64,000 bases of DNA from positions 3,472,001 through 3,536,000 of the forward strand of contig AP025576.1 in the NCBI GenBank assembly GCA_022845955.1, written 5' to 3'. The notes below the pieces were generated by a model. It had not been told where the DNA came from. It saw only the letters and a program-made list of their open reading frames with translations, and did not search any database. Origin of the DNA: Lachnospiraceae bacterium. GTDB taxonomy: Bacteria > Bacillota > Clostridia > Lachnospirales > Lachnospiraceae. Of the stretch, positions 42,071 through 52,232 are shown piece by piece; the stretch's first letter is position 1; each line of letters opens with the position of its first letter. Position numbers and translations under genes: made by a program.

Positions 42071-42104
42071 GTTAAAGATATGTCAAGGCACAGAGGTAAG
42101 GAAA

Positions 42105-42701
42105 ATGAAGAAAAACAGTTTATTCCTTCTGGCAGTATGCGCAGCGGCCCTGCTCATGGCAGGCTGCGGTTCCAAAGAGACAGAGGAAGATGTAAGTACA
42201 TTAGACTTAAAGAAAAACGGTGAAATAGTCCATACGATTGTTGAGGATTTCGGAGAGACTTATTACGATCTGGATGAATTAAAGTCTTCTACGCAGGATA
42301 TGATAACGGCCTATAACGAAAGTGCGGGCGGAGATTATGTGAAACTTAACTCCGCACAGATGGAGGATGGCGTTGTCCGGGTGATGATGACCTTCCGTAA
42401 TTCGGAGGATTATTCGGGATTTTACCGTCAGGCGCTTTTTTCCGGGACGGTGAAGGAAGCGTTCAGCGCCGGATATGATTTGGATGTGACACTGAACAGT
42501 GCTAAGGAAGAAGGAACGACTATCAGCAAACAGGATATTCTGGACATGGGAGACCGGCATGTGGCCATTGTCCGGGAGAACATCAGCATCAGGCCGTATG
42601 GGGATATCCTTTATATGAGTTCCGATGTGACGCTGGGTGCGGATGGAAAAACGGCTGTAGTTACCAATGGGGAATCCCTTTCCTACATCATATTTAAATA
42701 G
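42105..42701 (+). CDS. Lipoprotein of unknown function
   Basis: This 198-residue protein has a lipoprotein signal ending in the lipobox LMAGC (SLFLLAVCAAALLMAGCGS). The mature domain is mixed alpha/beta with no family that I recognise; it includes GEIVHTIVEDFGETYYDLDEL and ENISIRPYGDILYMSSDVTL. ATG 42105 follows GAGGTAAGGA and gives a compact signal peptide; in-frame ATGs upstream lie in the promoter. glyS starts 30 bases after its stop. Confidence 0.8.
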   Translation: MKKNSLFLLAVCAAALLMAGCGSKETEEDVSTLDLKKNGEIVHTIVEDFGETYYDLDELKSSTQDMITAYNESAGGDYVKLNSAQMEDGVVRVMMTFRNSEDYSGFYRQALFSGTVKEAFSAGYDLDVTLNSAKEEGTTISKQDILDMGDRHVAIVRENISIRPYGDILYMSSDVTLGADGKTAVVTNGESLSYIIFK

Positions 42702-42731
42702 AATAAACGGAACAAGCAGGAGGAAGGCAAA

Positions 42732-44120
42732 ATGGAAAAGACGATGGAAAAAATAGTGGCGCTGGCCAAAGCGAGAGGCTTTGTATATCCGGGGTCTGAA
42801 ATTTACGGAGGTCTGGCAAATACCTGGGATTATGGAAACCTGGGTGTTGAGCTGAAAAATAATGTTAAAAAGGCCTGGTGGCAGAAGTTTATCACCTCCA
42901 ATCCCTATAACGTAGGTGTGGACTGCGCCATACTGATGAATCCGCAGACCTGGGTGGCGAGCGGTCATCTGGGCGGCTTTTCGGATCCTCTTATGGATTG
43001 CAAGGAATGTCATGAGCGTTTCCGCGCGGATAAGATCATAGAAGATTTTGCCGCAGACAATACAATCGAACTGAACGGATCCGTTGACGGATGGTCCCAG
43101 GAACAGATGATGAGCTTTATCGAAGAACATAACATTCCCTGCCCTACCTGCGGTAAACATAATTTTACGGAAATCCGCCAGTTTAACCTGATGTTCAAAA
43201 CTTTCCAGGGTGTTACGGAGGATGCTAAAAATACGGTTTACCTTCGTCCTGAAACAGCACAGGGTATTTTTGTAAACTTTAAAAATGTACAGCGTACCTC
43301 CAGAAAGAAAATCCCGTTTGGAATCGGACAGGTCGGCAAGTCCTTCCGGAATGAGATTACCCCCGGTAACTTTACCTTCCGGACAAGGGAATTTGAACAG
43401 ATGGAGCTGGAATTCTTCTGTGAGCCGGACACCGATCTGGAATGGTTTGCTTATTGGAAACAGTTCTGCATTGACTGGCTGCAGACCCTGGGCATTAAGG
43501 AGGAGGAAATGCGCGTGAGAGATCACGACAAGGAAGAGCTTTCCTTCTATTCCAAAGCCACTTCGGATATCGAGTTCCTGTTCCCCTTCGGCTGGGGGGA
43601 ACTGTGGGGGATTGCGGACAGAACGGATTATGATCTGTCTCAGCACGCCAATGTATCCGGACAGGATATGAGTTATTTTGACGATACAAAGAATACCAAA
43701 TATATTCCCTATGTAATCGAGCCTTCACTGGGAGCGGACCGTGTGGTTCTGGCTTTCCTCTGCGCAGCTTACGATGAGGAAGAAATCGGGGAAGGGGATG
43801 TCCGGACCGTACTTCATTTCCATCCGGCCCTGGCCCCTGTTAAAATCGGTATCCTTCCGCTCTCCAAGAAGCTGAATGAAGGGGCGGAAAAAGTTTATGA
43901 ACAACTGGCTGAAAAATACAACTGCGAATTTGACGACAGGGGAAATATCGGAAAACGTTACCGCCGTCAGGATGAAATCGGAACTCCTTTCTGTATTACC
44001 TATGATTTTGATTCGGAAGAAGATCATTGCGTGACCGTGCGTTTCCGTGATTCCATGGAACAGGAAAGAGTAGCAATTGACCAGCTTGCTTCCTATTTTG
44101 CAGATAAATTCGATTTTTAA
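42732..44120 (+). CDS. glyS: Glycyl-tRNA synthetase, dimeric type
   Basis: This 462-residue class II enzyme attaches glycine to tRNA-Gly. Class II motifs are visible: motif 1 near [11 protein letters not shown], motif 2 ([25 protein letters not shown]) and motif 3 ([14 protein letters not shown]). [23 protein letters not shown] is the characteristic N-terminus of the single-chain alpha2 form, and a C-terminal anticodon-binding domain starts near residue 360. A Cys-rich insertion (CKECHE and CPTCGKH) may bind zinc. The AGGAGGAAGG site is just upstream. No T-box leader is seen. Confidence 0.96.
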   Translation: MEKTMEKIVALAKARGFVYPGSEIYGGLANTWDYGNLGVELKNNVKKAWWQKFITSNPYNVGVDCAILMNPQTWVASGHLGGFSDPLMDCKECHERFRADKIIEDFAADNTIELNGSVDGWSQEQMMSFIEEHNIPCPTCGKHNFTEIRQFNLMFKTFQGVTEDAKNTVYLRPETAQGIFVNFKNVQRTSRKKIPFGIGQVGKSFRNEITPGNFTFRTREFEQMELEFFCEPDTDLEWFAYWKQFCIDWLQTLGIKEEEMRVRDHDKEELSFYSKATSDIEFLFPFGWGELWGIADRTDYDLSQHANVSGQDMSYFDDTKNTKYIPYVIEPSLGADRVVLAFLCAAYDEEEIGEGDVRTVLHFHPALAPVKIGILPLSKKLNEGAEKVYEQLAEKYNCEFDDRGNIGKRYRRQDEIGTPFCITYDFDSEEDHCVTVRFRDSMEQERVAIDQLASYFADKFDF

Positions 44121-44158
44121 TTGTTTAAGCGTTAAGCTGCTATAACTTACAAAAGAAG

Positions 44159-44185
44159 CCTGCCGGGTGACTCCGGCAGGTTTTG
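44159..44185 (+). terminator. Intrinsic terminator after glyS
   Basis: CCTGCCGG (44159-44166) pairs with CCGGCAGG (44173-44180), with a 6-base loop and TTTTG after it, 38 bases past the glyS stop. Confidence 0.85.
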
Positions 44186-44580
44186 CCGTTTATTCTGGCG
44201 GACAACGCGCCAAACAGGCAAGCCTGTGCATCTGTTTGACGCCGTTTCCGGCAGGGGGAGGGAGTTCTACAACGAATCTGTGTGGCGCGGACATCCGAAG
44301 CATGAAAAGGAGAAACCGGTTGCAGAAAAAAGCAGAAAAAGCCACACAAAACATCCATAAAAACAACATAAAAATTAAATTAATTTTCTGATAAGTGCAT
44401 GATTTGTTGGGAATTAGATTAAAATATTTATATTTTATTTATAAAACAACAAAAATTAACGTGCGTTCCAGAAAGAGTTGTGGTATAATAGAAACACGAG
44501 AGCGAAGCGCAGAACCAGACAGTATACAGACGCTTCGCAAACCTATACCAAATACTTCGTTCAAAGGGGGAACAAATTAG
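44186..44580 (+). promoter_or_regulatory. Noncoding region with ppdK promoter and leader hairpin
   Basis: This 395-base gap holds no convincing gene. It contains CAAACAG...CTGTTTG with an inner ACAGGC-AA-GCCTGT dyad (44211-44238), then a very A+T-rich tract (44350-44460). An extended -10, TGGTATAAT (TATAAT at 44484-44489), has no clear -35. The leader can form GCGAAGCG (44502-44509) with CGCTTCGC (44531-44538). AAAGGGGG precedes the ppdK start. Confidence 0.65.
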
Positions 44581-47217
44581 ATGGCAAAATGGGTTTATTC
44601 ATTCAAAGAAGGCAATGCAGAAATGCGGGACCTTCTTGGCGGAAAAGGAGCCAATCTGGCAGAAATGACCAATCTGGGGCTGCCTATTCCGCAGGGCTTT
44701 ACGGTGACAACGGAAGCCTGTACCGATTATTACAATAACGGGAAGCAGATATCGGAAGAGGTAAAGAACCAGATCTTTACCGCACTTGCCAAACTGGAAG
44801 AACTCCAGTGCAAGAAGTTCGGGGATACCGAAAATCCGCTGCTTGTATCCGTACGTTCCGGTGCCAGGGCATCTATGCCGGGTATGATGGACACCATTCT
44901 TAACCTGGGACTTACCGATATTTCTGTGGAAGGCTTTGCGAAAAAGACCGGAAATCCCAGATTCGCGTATGATTCCTATCGGAGATTTATCCAGATGTTC
45001 TCGGATGTAGTCATGGAAGTTCCCAAATCTTTATTTGAGAGGGTCCTGGATGAAATCAAAGAAGCAAAGGACGCTCATTTTGACACGGATCTGACGGCGG
45101 ACGATATGAAGGAAGTTATCGCACGTTTTAAAGCCATTTATAAGGACAAGATGGGAGAAGATTTCCCTCAGGATCCCAAAGTACAGCTGATGGAAGCTGT
45201 AAAAGCGGTTTTCCGTTCCTGGGATAATGAACGCGCCATCATATACCGCCGTATGAACGATATTCCCGGAGACTGGGGAACAGCGGTTAACGTACAGTCT
45301 ATGGTATTTGGAAATATGGGAAACACCTCCGGCACCGGTGTTGCCTTTACAAGAAATCCTTCTACCGGAGCCAGGGGAATTTACGGTGAATACCTGATTA
45401 ATGCACAGGGGGAAGATGTTGTTGCGGGTATCAGGACACCCCAGCCCATCACTCGTCTGGAACAGGATTTGCCTGACTGTTACAAGCAGTTTATTGAGAT
45501 TGCCAACAGACTGGAATCCCACTACAGAGATATGCAGGATATGGAATTTACCATTGAAGAAGGGAAGCTGTATTTCCTGCAGACAAGAAACGGTAAGAGA
45601 ACAGCGCCTGCCGCTTTACAGATCGCCTGTGACCTGGTGGACGAAGGTATGATAACCCCTGAAGAGGCTGTCCTTAGAATTGAAGCCAAATCCCTGGATC
45701 AGCTTCTGCATCCTACCTTTGAACCGGATGCACTGAAGGCAGGACACGTGATCGGACAAGCTCTGCCGGCTTCTCCCGGCGCCGCTGCCGGTAAGGTATA
45801 TTTTACCGCTGAGGATGCCAAGGAAGCACATGAAAAGGGAGAGCGTGTTATTCTGGTGCGTCTGGAAACTTCTCCGGAGGATATTGAAGGTATGCACGCT
45901 GCGGAAGGAATTCTTACCGTGCGCGGAGGAATGACCTCCCATGCTGCCGTGGTGGCCAGAGGTATGGGAACCGCATGTATATCCGGCTGCGGGGATATTG
46001 TGGTTGATGAAAATGCCAAGGTGTTCAGCCTGGGCGGAAAGACCTATCATGAAGGAGACTACATTTCCCTTGACGGTTCCACCGGCAAGATTTATGACGG
46101 GGACATCGCAACCGAGGATGCGACCATCAGCGGTAATTTCGGACGTATTATGGACTGGGCGGATTCCTTCCGCACCTTGAAGGTACGTACCAATGCGGAT
46201 ACTCCTGAGGATGCTTCCAATGCTCTTAAGCTGGGAGCGGAAGGAATCGGATTGTGCCGTACGGAGCATATGTTCTTTGATCCTGAGCGTATACCGAAAA
46301 TCCGCAAGATGATCCTGTCCACCACCTGTGAAGCGAGAGAACAGGCCCTGAATGAGCTGATCCCTTTCCAGAAAGGTGACTTCAAGGGTATTTATGAAGT
46401 GATGCAGGACAACCCGGTCACCATCCGTTTCCTGGATCCTCCCCTCCATGAATTTGTTCCTACGGAAGAAAAAGATTTCGAGGATTTGGCAAAGGATATG
46501 AACCTGACAGTAGCGGAAGTGAAAGCTACCTGCGAAAGCCTGCATGAGTTCAATCCCATGATGGGACACAGAGGCTGCCGTCTTTCGGTTACTTATCCCG
46601 AAATTGCCCGCATGCAGACGAGGGCCGTTATGGAAGCGGCTATTGAAGTGAAGGCTGAGCACGGTTATCATATCGTTCCGGAAATTATGATACCTCTGGT
46701 AGGCGATAAGAAGGAATTAAAATTTGTAAAAGAAGTCGTTGTGGAAACCGCTGAGAAGGTAAAGGCGGAAATGAATTCCGACATCCAATACCATATCGGT
46801 ACGATGATTGAGATTCCCCGAGCGGCTCTTCTGGCTAATGAAATTGCTGAAGAAGCTGAATTCTTCTCCTTCGGCACCAATGACTTAACCCAGATGACCT
46901 ATGGCTTCTCCCGTGATGATGCCGGAAAGTTTCTGGTAGATTATTATAAGAGCAAAATATATGAAGCCGATCCTTTTGCAAAACTGGATCAGAACGGCGT
47001 GGGACAGCTGATTAAGATGGCTGCCAATAAAGGACGCAAGACCCGCCCGGACATCAAGCTGGGTATTTGCGGCGAGCACGGCGGGGATCCTTCCTCCATT
47101 GAATTCTGCCATTCTATAGGGCTGAACTATGTTTCCTGTTCTCCGTTCCGTGTACCCATTGCAAGACTGGCGGCGGCACAGGCGGCTATCAAGAACCCCG
47201 GGGTATCATTGTCTTAA
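44581..47217 (+). CDS. ppdK: Pyruvate, phosphate dikinase
   Basis: This 878-residue enzyme interconverts pyruvate, ATP and Pi with PEP, AMP and PPi, a key glycolytic or gluconeogenic step in anaerobes. The N-terminal ATP-grasp domain begins MAKWVYSFKEGNAEMRDLLGGKGANLAEM. The swivelling phosphohistidine is H454 in GGMTSHAAVVARGMGTAC, and the C-terminal PEP barrel includes GICGEHGGDPSSIEFCHSIGLNYVSCSPFRVP. Length and motifs equal the well-studied clostridial enzyme. No regulatory kinase-phosphatase gene is adjacent. Its own promoter lies near 44484. Confidence 0.97.
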   Translation: MAKWVYSFKEGNAEMRDLLGGKGANLAEMTNLGLPIPQGFTVTTEACTDYYNNGKQISEEVKNQIFTALAKLEELQCKKFGDTENPLLVSVRSGARASMPGMMDTILNLGLTDISVEGFAKKTGNPRFAYDSYRRFIQMFSDVVMEVPKSLFERVLDEIKEAKDAHFDTDLTADDMKEVIARFKAIYKDKMGEDFPQDPKVQLMEAVKAVFRSWDNERAIIYRRMNDIPGDWGTAVNVQSMVFGNMGNTSGTGVAFTRNPSTGARGIYGEYLINAQGEDVVAGIRTPQPITRLEQDLPDCYKQFIEIANRLESHYRDMQDMEFTIEEGKLYFLQTRNGKRTAPAALQIACDLVDEGMITPEEAVLRIEAKSLDQLLHPTFEPDALKAGHVIGQALPASPGAAAGKVYFTAEDAKEAHEKGERVILVRLETSPEDIEGMHAAEGILTVRGGMTSHAAVVARGMGTACISGCGDIVVDENAKVFSLGGKTYHEGDYISLDGSTGKIYDGDIATEDATISGNFGRIMDWADSFRTLKVRTNADTPEDASNALKLGAEGIGLCRTEHMFFDPERIPKIRKMILSTTCEAREQALNELIPFQKGDFKGIYEVMQDNPVTIRFLDPPLHEFVPTEEKDFEDLAKDMNLTVAEVKATCESLHEFNPMMGHRGCRLSVTYPEIARMQTRAVMEAAIEVKAEHGYHIVPEIMIPLVGDKKELKFVKEVVVETAEKVKAEMNSDIQYHIGTMIEIPRAALLANEIAEEAEFFSFGTNDLTQMTYGFSRDDAGKFLVDYYKSKIYEADPFAKLDQNGVGQLIKMAANKGRKTRPDIKLGICGEHGGDPSSIEFCHSIGLNYVSCSPFRVPIARLAAAQAAIKNPGVSLS

Positions 47218-47321
47218 TAATTAATAATAGGTATCCGTGCTTCTTGTTAATCCGGTATATAAACGGTTGCTATTTCCGGCAAGCAGGATTTTTTCCCTGT
47301 ATTGTGTAACAACTGCATATC

Positions 47322-47361
47322 AATAAGCGTATCATCAGTAATGGTGGTACGCTTATTTTTT
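47322..47361 (+). terminator. Intrinsic terminator after ppdK
   Basis: AATAAGCGTA (47322-47331) pairs with TACGCTTATT (47348-47357), followed by TTTT and more T-rich sequence. The rest of the gap to 47513 is A+T-rich; TTATAAT near 47438-47444 could be a -10 for the next gene. Confidence 0.85.
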
Positions 47362-47513
47362 ATTTTATTCTTTTTTTTATTGTTACCGTTCCCTGCATCC
47401 CTCATGTAATGTTACTGTACAAAAAAGCATGTCTAGGTTATAATTAAGTAATTCACTTGTACGTACATATGCAAGCATTGTAAGACGATAATACATTTAC
47501 CCCGAGGAATGCA

Positions 47514-49760
47514 ATGAGAACGGAAAAAAACCTGAAAAGACAGATTTCTATCGCCGTGGTCACAGCTGCCGGCATTTTTACTGCTCTGGCCATCACGGCG
47601 GTTATGGTTTTTGCAACCCTGAGCAGGGCACAGAAAAATGAAGCGGAAATTTATTTGAATGAGGTGACACAGCAATATAAAAGTACGATTGTGATGCAGA
47701 TGGAGGGGTATCTCCATGTGCTGGAGGCACTTTCGACCATAATTGGGGAAAATAATATGGACGAAGGTGAGATTATGGATATTCTGGAGACCGAAAATTA
47801 CCAGAATGATTTTATCCGTATGGGCTTCATTGGCCCTGATGGTACAGGGGAGCTTGTTGATATGGACGGGATCCGTTATAAAGAGGTCAGTTTGGGAGAG
47901 GAAGGGTTCATACAGGAAGCCCTGAACGGTAATTCTGCCGTTTCTGATACAATGCCGGACCGGTTTGCGGAAGGGTATATTAATTGTTATGGAGTGCCCG
48001 TTTACAGAAATGGAGAGCTGAAAGGCGTTCTCACCGCTACCAGCAAATCCGAAACCTTCGGAACGATTATCAGCCGTCCTATTTTCAATGGGAATGCCTT
48101 TCTGCATATCATAGACGGCGACGGCGATTTCGTTATCCGTTCCAGTCATAAGCTTATAGAGAATGGAGATATACGGAATATTTTTGATACGGATCTTTTG
48201 GGGGCCGGCCTTGAGAACGAATTGCTGCCCCTGCTTGCGAGGGGGGAAAACTTTTTCTCCGCTTTTTCCTACAACAACACAAAGTACTGGATGTATTTTG
48301 CCCCAATTGAAAGAAACGGCTGGTATCTGCTGTGCATGATTCCGCAGGAAGCGCTGAACGGGAACTTTAACAGAATGACCCAGGTGACCATCGCCGTCTT
48401 TGCGGTTATTATTCTGCTGCTCGTTATTGTATTCGGCTACATTTATACTCTCATCCGCAATAACAGAAATGCCATGCGCAGGCTGGCCTACTTCGATCCG
48501 CTTACCGGACTGTATAATAAGACACGGTTTACGGAGGAGGCCATATCCCTTATGAAGCAGAAAAGCGGCTATTCGCTTGTGCTTCTGGATATTGCTAACT
48601 TTAAATTTGTAAATGAACTGTTCGGCTATGCAAAAGGGGATAACCTGCTGAAACATGTGGCACAGGTGCTGCTGGAAACAATCGGAGGGGCTGAAATCTG
48701 CTGCAGAGATAATTCCGATAAATTTGCCCTTCTTTTAATAGGCGGGGAAAAACGGAAGCTGACGGAACGTATGACGGCTTTGATGGAAAAGATATCGCTC
48801 TGCCAGCTGGATCCGGTCCAGGAATATCATATCCTATGCAACTGCGGGGTGAAAATAACAGAGACCTGCGCAGGCAGGATTGATTTTGATGTTTTCTGGG
48901 ATAATGCAAACCTGGCACTGAAAAATGCGAAAGGAAACCAGGAGAGCAGTATCGTATATTATGGAAACAGCCTGCATGAAAAAGAATTGAAACGCAATGA
49001 AATAGAACGTATTATGTACACCGCGCTGGAAAACAGGGAATTTTGCATGTATCTGCAGCCGAAGGTAAACCTGAGAACTGGAAAGATCTGCGGTGCGGAG
49101 GCGCTGGTGCGCTGGGTGCGTCCCCAGGGGGACATTATCTATCCGGATGATTTTATTCCGGTATTCGAACAGAACGGTTTCATTACCAATCTGGATATGT
49201 ATATGCTGGAAGAAGCCTGTATTTACCTGAACAGGCTTCTCGAAACAGGGAGCTCCGGCTTCTGTATTTCCGTAAACCAGTCGAGAATCCTTTTTTACAA
49301 ACAGGATTATTTACACCAGATTGAGAAAATAATAAGAAAACACCATATTGACCCTTCACATATCATCCTGGAGGTTACGGAAGGGATTACAATGGAAAAT
49401 CTGGAGGAAATGAAAAAGCTGGTCAGGGAGCTTCATAAAATAGGCTTTGCCGTATCCATGGATGATTTCGGCAGCGGCTATTCCTCATTGAATATACTGA
49501 AGGAACTGGATATTGATGAGCTTAAGCTGGATAAAGCTTTTCTTGCCGGTACAGGGGAACAGGAAAAGAGAGATATTATTATGAAAAATATCATAAATCT
49601 GGCAGGAGAGCTGCATATAAAAACGGTGACGGAAGGGGTGGAAAATGCATCCCAGGCGGAGTTCATCCGTTCTATCCATTGTGATATCGGGCAGGGCTAT
49701 TATTATGCGAAGCCCATGCCGGAAGAGGAGTTTGGCAGATTCATGACAGGAAAGGCATGA
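47514..49760 (+). CDS. Membrane c-di-GMP phosphodiesterase: sensor, degenerate GGDEF, EAL
   Basis: This 748-residue protein has a membrane helix at about 12-34, an extracellular double-Cache-like sensor (about 40-285), a second helix near 290-315, a GGDEF-like domain (about 330-480) and an EAL domain (about 500-745). The GGDEF signature is lost: C396-C397 then RDNSDKF at 398-404, so cyclase activity is unlikely. The EAL domain keeps catalytic motifs GAEALVRW, MDDFGSGYSSL and VTEGVEN, so it should hydrolyse c-di-GMP in response to an external ligand. The glycosyltransferase-acyltransferase gene starts 6 bases after its stop. Confidence 0.9.
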   Translation: MRTEKNLKRQISIAVVTAAGIFTALAITAVMVFATLSRAQKNEAEIYLNEVTQQYKSTIVMQMEGYLHVLEALSTIIGENNMDEGEIMDILETENYQNDFIRMGFIGPDGTGELVDMDGIRYKEVSLGEEGFIQEALNGNSAVSDTMPDRFAEGYINCYGVPVYRNGELKGVLTATSKSETFGTIISRPIFNGNAFLHIIDGDGDFVIRSSHKLIENGDIRNIFDTDLLGAGLENELLPLLARGENFFSAFSYNNTKYWMYFAPIERNGWYLLCMIPQEALNGNFNRMTQVTIAVFAVIILLLVIVFGYIYTLIRNNRNAMRRLAYFDPLTGLYNKTRFTEEAISLMKQKSGYSLVLLDIANFKFVNELFGYAKGDNLLKHVAQVLLETIGGAEICCRDNSDKFALLLIGGEKRKLTERMTALMEKISLCQLDPVQEYHILCNCGVKITETCAGRIDFDVFWDNANLALKNAKGNQESSIVYYGNSLHEKELKRNEIERIMYTALENREFCMYLQPKVNLRTGKICGAEALVRWVRPQGDIIYPDDFIPVFEQNGFITNLDMYMLEEACIYLNRLLETGSSGFCISVNQSRILFYKQDYLHQIEKIIRKHHIDPSHIILEVTEGITMENLEEMKKLVRELHKIGFAVSMDDFGSGYSSLNILKELDIDELKLDKAFLAGTGEQEKRDIIMKNIINLAGELHIKTVTEGVENASQAEFIRSIHCDIGQGYYYAKPMPEEEFGRFMTGKA

Positions 49761-49766
49761 GCATAA

Positions 49767-51674
49767 ATGAAATTATTATTGATTATTGATCAGTACGACA
49801 GAGGGAATAACGGTACCACAATGACGGCACAGCGGCTGGCGCACACCCTGTCGGCCCATGGACATGAGGTGCGTGTGGTAAGTACGGGAAACTCAGGCAA
49901 CGGGAAGTATCTGGTAAAGGAATATTTTCTTCCCCCGGTGGTTCATCATATTGTGACGAAGCAGGGGATGGTTTTTGCCAGACCGGACGAAGAGGTATTG
50001 AGGGAAGCGATTGGCTGGGCGGATTTGGTACATTTCCTGCTGCCTTTCCTGCTGGGGATGAAGGGGCTGGAAATTGCCCGGGAACTTGGGGTCCCTCATA
50101 CGGCGGCCTTCCATGTGCAGCCGGAAAACATTACCTATACGCTGCATCTGGGAAAGCAGCAGGCCGTGAATGCCTGGCTTTACCGTTTTTTCTGGGAACG
50201 GTTTTATAAATATTTCCGGCATATCCATTGTCCCAGCAGCTTTATTGCGGGGGAATTGCGGGCAAATAATTACAGTTCAAAGCTTCATGTCATATCCAAT
50301 GGCGTGGATCCGGATTTTACTTACCGGAAAAGGCCGAAACCGGCGAAACTGAAGGATAAATTCATAGTACTCATGATCGGAAGGCTTTCCAATGAAAAAA
50401 GGCAGGATATCCTTATTGATGCCATAGCCAAGTCCAAATATGAATCCCGCATCCAGCTGGTGCTTGCCGGTCAGGGGCTGAAATACGGAAGCTACCGGTA
50501 TCGTTCCAGGAAGCTCACCAACAAACCTGTTATGCGTTTCTTTTCCCATGAAAAGCTTCTGCATCTGCTTTCCATAACCGATTTATATGTCCATGCGGCG
50601 GATGCCGAGATCGAAGCGATATCCTGTATCGAGGCATTTTCAAGCGGTGTGGTTCCGGTGATTGCCGACAGCCCCAAATCGGCAACGCCGCAGTTTGCCC
50701 TGGATGAGAGAAGTCTGTTTAAGGCAGGAGACAGCGACGAACTGGCCGCAAAAATTGATTATTGGCTGGGAGCGGCTGATGAACGAAAGCGCATGGAAAA
50801 AAAGTACAGTGAACACGGCAGGGAGTTCGCTCTGGAGGACTGTGTACGCCGTATGGAGCAGATGTTTGAGGAAGAGCTTCAGGATTACCGGAAGGAAAAC
50901 CGCCGTATGGAAAACCGCAGAAAGTTTACGGAAGGGATAAAGGAGACAGCAGGTGTCGTTTATGAGGAAAAGCATATTGTGAAAATGTGGACACCTCTTC
51001 CCTTTCATGTGAAGGACTCCTATCATTTTTTCCCGTCCAATCCCTTTTTCCTATTGGGCGGGGGACTGGTAAGGCTTCTGATATATTTGCTGGTGGTATT
51101 GTTCATCAAACCTGTATGGGGGCTGAAAATAGAAGGGCGTAAGAACCTGAAAGCCGTGAAAGGCGGTGCCGTCACGGTTTGTAACCATGTCCATCTGCTG
51201 GATTGTGTGATGGTTTCTTATGTCCTGCGGTGCAGGAATGTATGCTTCCCCACACTGGAATCTAATTTCCGGATCCCCTTTATCCGGCATATCATCCGTC
51301 TTTTGGGAGGAATCCCCATACCGGAAAGCGGACAGGGTTTTAAACGTTTTATGGAAGCAACCGGAAGCTGGGTAGCAAGAGGCAATTGGATCCACTATTA
51401 TCCCGAGGTGGTGTTACATCCGTATTACCAGGGAATCCGCGGCTTTAAACGCGGCGCCTTCTTAACCGCCTGTGAAGCCGGGGTGCCGGTAATCCCCATG
51501 GTGATTTCCTACAGACATCCGGGGGGCGTGGCAGGCCTTATGAGGAGGAAACCTTGTCTTACCCTGAAGATACTGCCTCCGATCAAGCCGCCTGCCTGTG
51601 AGAACAAGAGACAGCAGACGATAGAACTGATGGATACGGTATATGAAACCATGCATAACGCTTACTGGGAGTGA
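49767..51674 (+). CDS. GT4 glycosyltransferase fused to PlsC-type acyltransferase
   Basis: This 635-residue protein has an N-terminal GT-B glycosyltransferase of family 4 (about 1-370): LLIIDQYDRGNNGTTMTAQRLAH, VLMIGRLSNEKRQDILIDAI, and the EX7E motif E281-E289 in EIEAISCIEAF. After a charged helical linker come a hydrophobic segment (about 425-450) and a PlsC-like acyltransferase with HX4D at H474-D479 (NHVHLLDCV) and the YPEV block. The combination implies synthesis of a glycolipid at the membrane, for example glycosylation and acylation of a glycerolipid. It probably shares a transcript with the EAL protein. Confidence 0.87.
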   Translation: MKLLLIIDQYDRGNNGTTMTAQRLAHTLSAHGHEVRVVSTGNSGNGKYLVKEYFLPPVVHHIVTKQGMVFARPDEEVLREAIGWADLVHFLLPFLLGMKGLEIARELGVPHTAAFHVQPENITYTLHLGKQQAVNAWLYRFFWERFYKYFRHIHCPSSFIAGELRANNYSSKLHVISNGVDPDFTYRKRPKPAKLKDKFIVLMIGRLSNEKRQDILIDAIAKSKYESRIQLVLAGQGLKYGSYRYRSRKLTNKPVMRFFSHEKLLHLLSITDLYVHAADAEIEAISCIEAFSSGVVPVIADSPKSATPQFALDERSLFKAGDSDELAAKIDYWLGAADERKRMEKKYSEHGREFALEDCVRRMEQMFEEELQDYRKENRRMENRRKFTEGIKETAGVVYEEKHIVKMWTPLPFHVKDSYHFFPSNPFFLLGGGLVRLLIYLLVVLFIKPVWGLKIEGRKNLKAVKGGAVTVCNHVHLLDCVMVSYVLRCRNVCFPTLESNFRIPFIRHIIRLLGGIPIPESGQGFKRFMEATGSWVARGNWIHYYPEVVLHPYYQGIRGFKRGAFLTACEAGVPVIPMVISYRHPGGVAGLMRRKPCLTLKILPPIKPPACENKRQQTIELMDTVYETMHNAYWE

Positions 51675-51687
51675 AAGAAGGAGAGAC

Positions 51688-52152
51688 ATGATAAAAACAG
51701 AAAAAACAGTAACGGATCTGGCCGGGAGGCTGAAAATCGTGGACAGCTGTGATATGTGCAGGCTGGGGCTGACGGACGGGAAACGGGTATCAGTGATTCC
51801 GGTTTCCTTTGGATATACGTTTCTGAACGGGAACTTCACCTTTTATATGAAAGGGGATTGGGATGACAGGGTAATGAAACTGTTGCGGGAAGCAGAGGAA
51901 ATTGCTTTCCAGATGGACTCGGATCATTGTATGCTTCCTGTGGAAAACGGGGAATATACCATGTTTTATAATTGCGCAGAAGGCTATGGAAAGCCGGTTT
52001 TCCTGGAGGATACCGAAGAAAAGAAAACCGCGATGAAACATCTTCTGGCCCACTATCTTCCCCGGGAAGATACGGCAACTGATATACCGTGGGAAGAGGC
52101 CTGTATGCTGAAGCTGGAGGTTACGGAACTGGACTGTAAAGTCTGTAGATAA
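51688..52152 (+). CDS. Pyridoxamine 5'-phosphate oxidase family (Nim-like) flavoprotein
   Basis: This 154-residue protein fits the FMN-binding split-barrel family: CRLGLTDGKRVSVIPVSFGYTFLNGNFTFYMKG near the N-terminus and IAFQMDSDHCM in the middle. Clostridial members of this size are annotated as PNPOx-like or nitroimidazole-resistance-like; the actual substrate is unknown. ATG 51688 follows AAGGAGAG 14 bases after the glycolipid gene, so co-transcription is likely. A bidirectional terminator follows. Confidence 0.8.
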   Translation: MIKTEKTVTDLAGRLKIVDSCDMCRLGLTDGKRVSVIPVSFGYTFLNGNFTFYMKGDWDDRVMKLLREAEEIAFQMDSDHCMLPVENGEYTMFYNCAEGYGKPVFLEDTEEKKTAMKHLLAHYLPREDTATDIPWEEACMLKLEVTELDCKVCR

Positions 52153-52154
52153 GA

Positions 52155-52217
52155 AAACCCGCCTTCCGGTGCGGAGCCTGTCAGGAGGACAGTTTCGTTC
52201 GATCAGAAGGCGGGTTT
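52155..52217. terminator. Bidirectional terminator
   Basis: AAACCCGCCTTC (52155-52166) and GAAGGCGGGTTT (52206-52217) form a 12-base stem between convergent genes. The loop is long and contains its own CTGTC/GACAG pairing. Confidence 0.82.
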
Positions 52218-52232
52218 GTTTTCGTGACGGAT

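Noticed and set aside
44167..44391. Small gene between glyS and ppdK
   Set aside because: The frame starts within the glyS terminator, has no ribosome site, and its composition follows the A+T-rich spacer.
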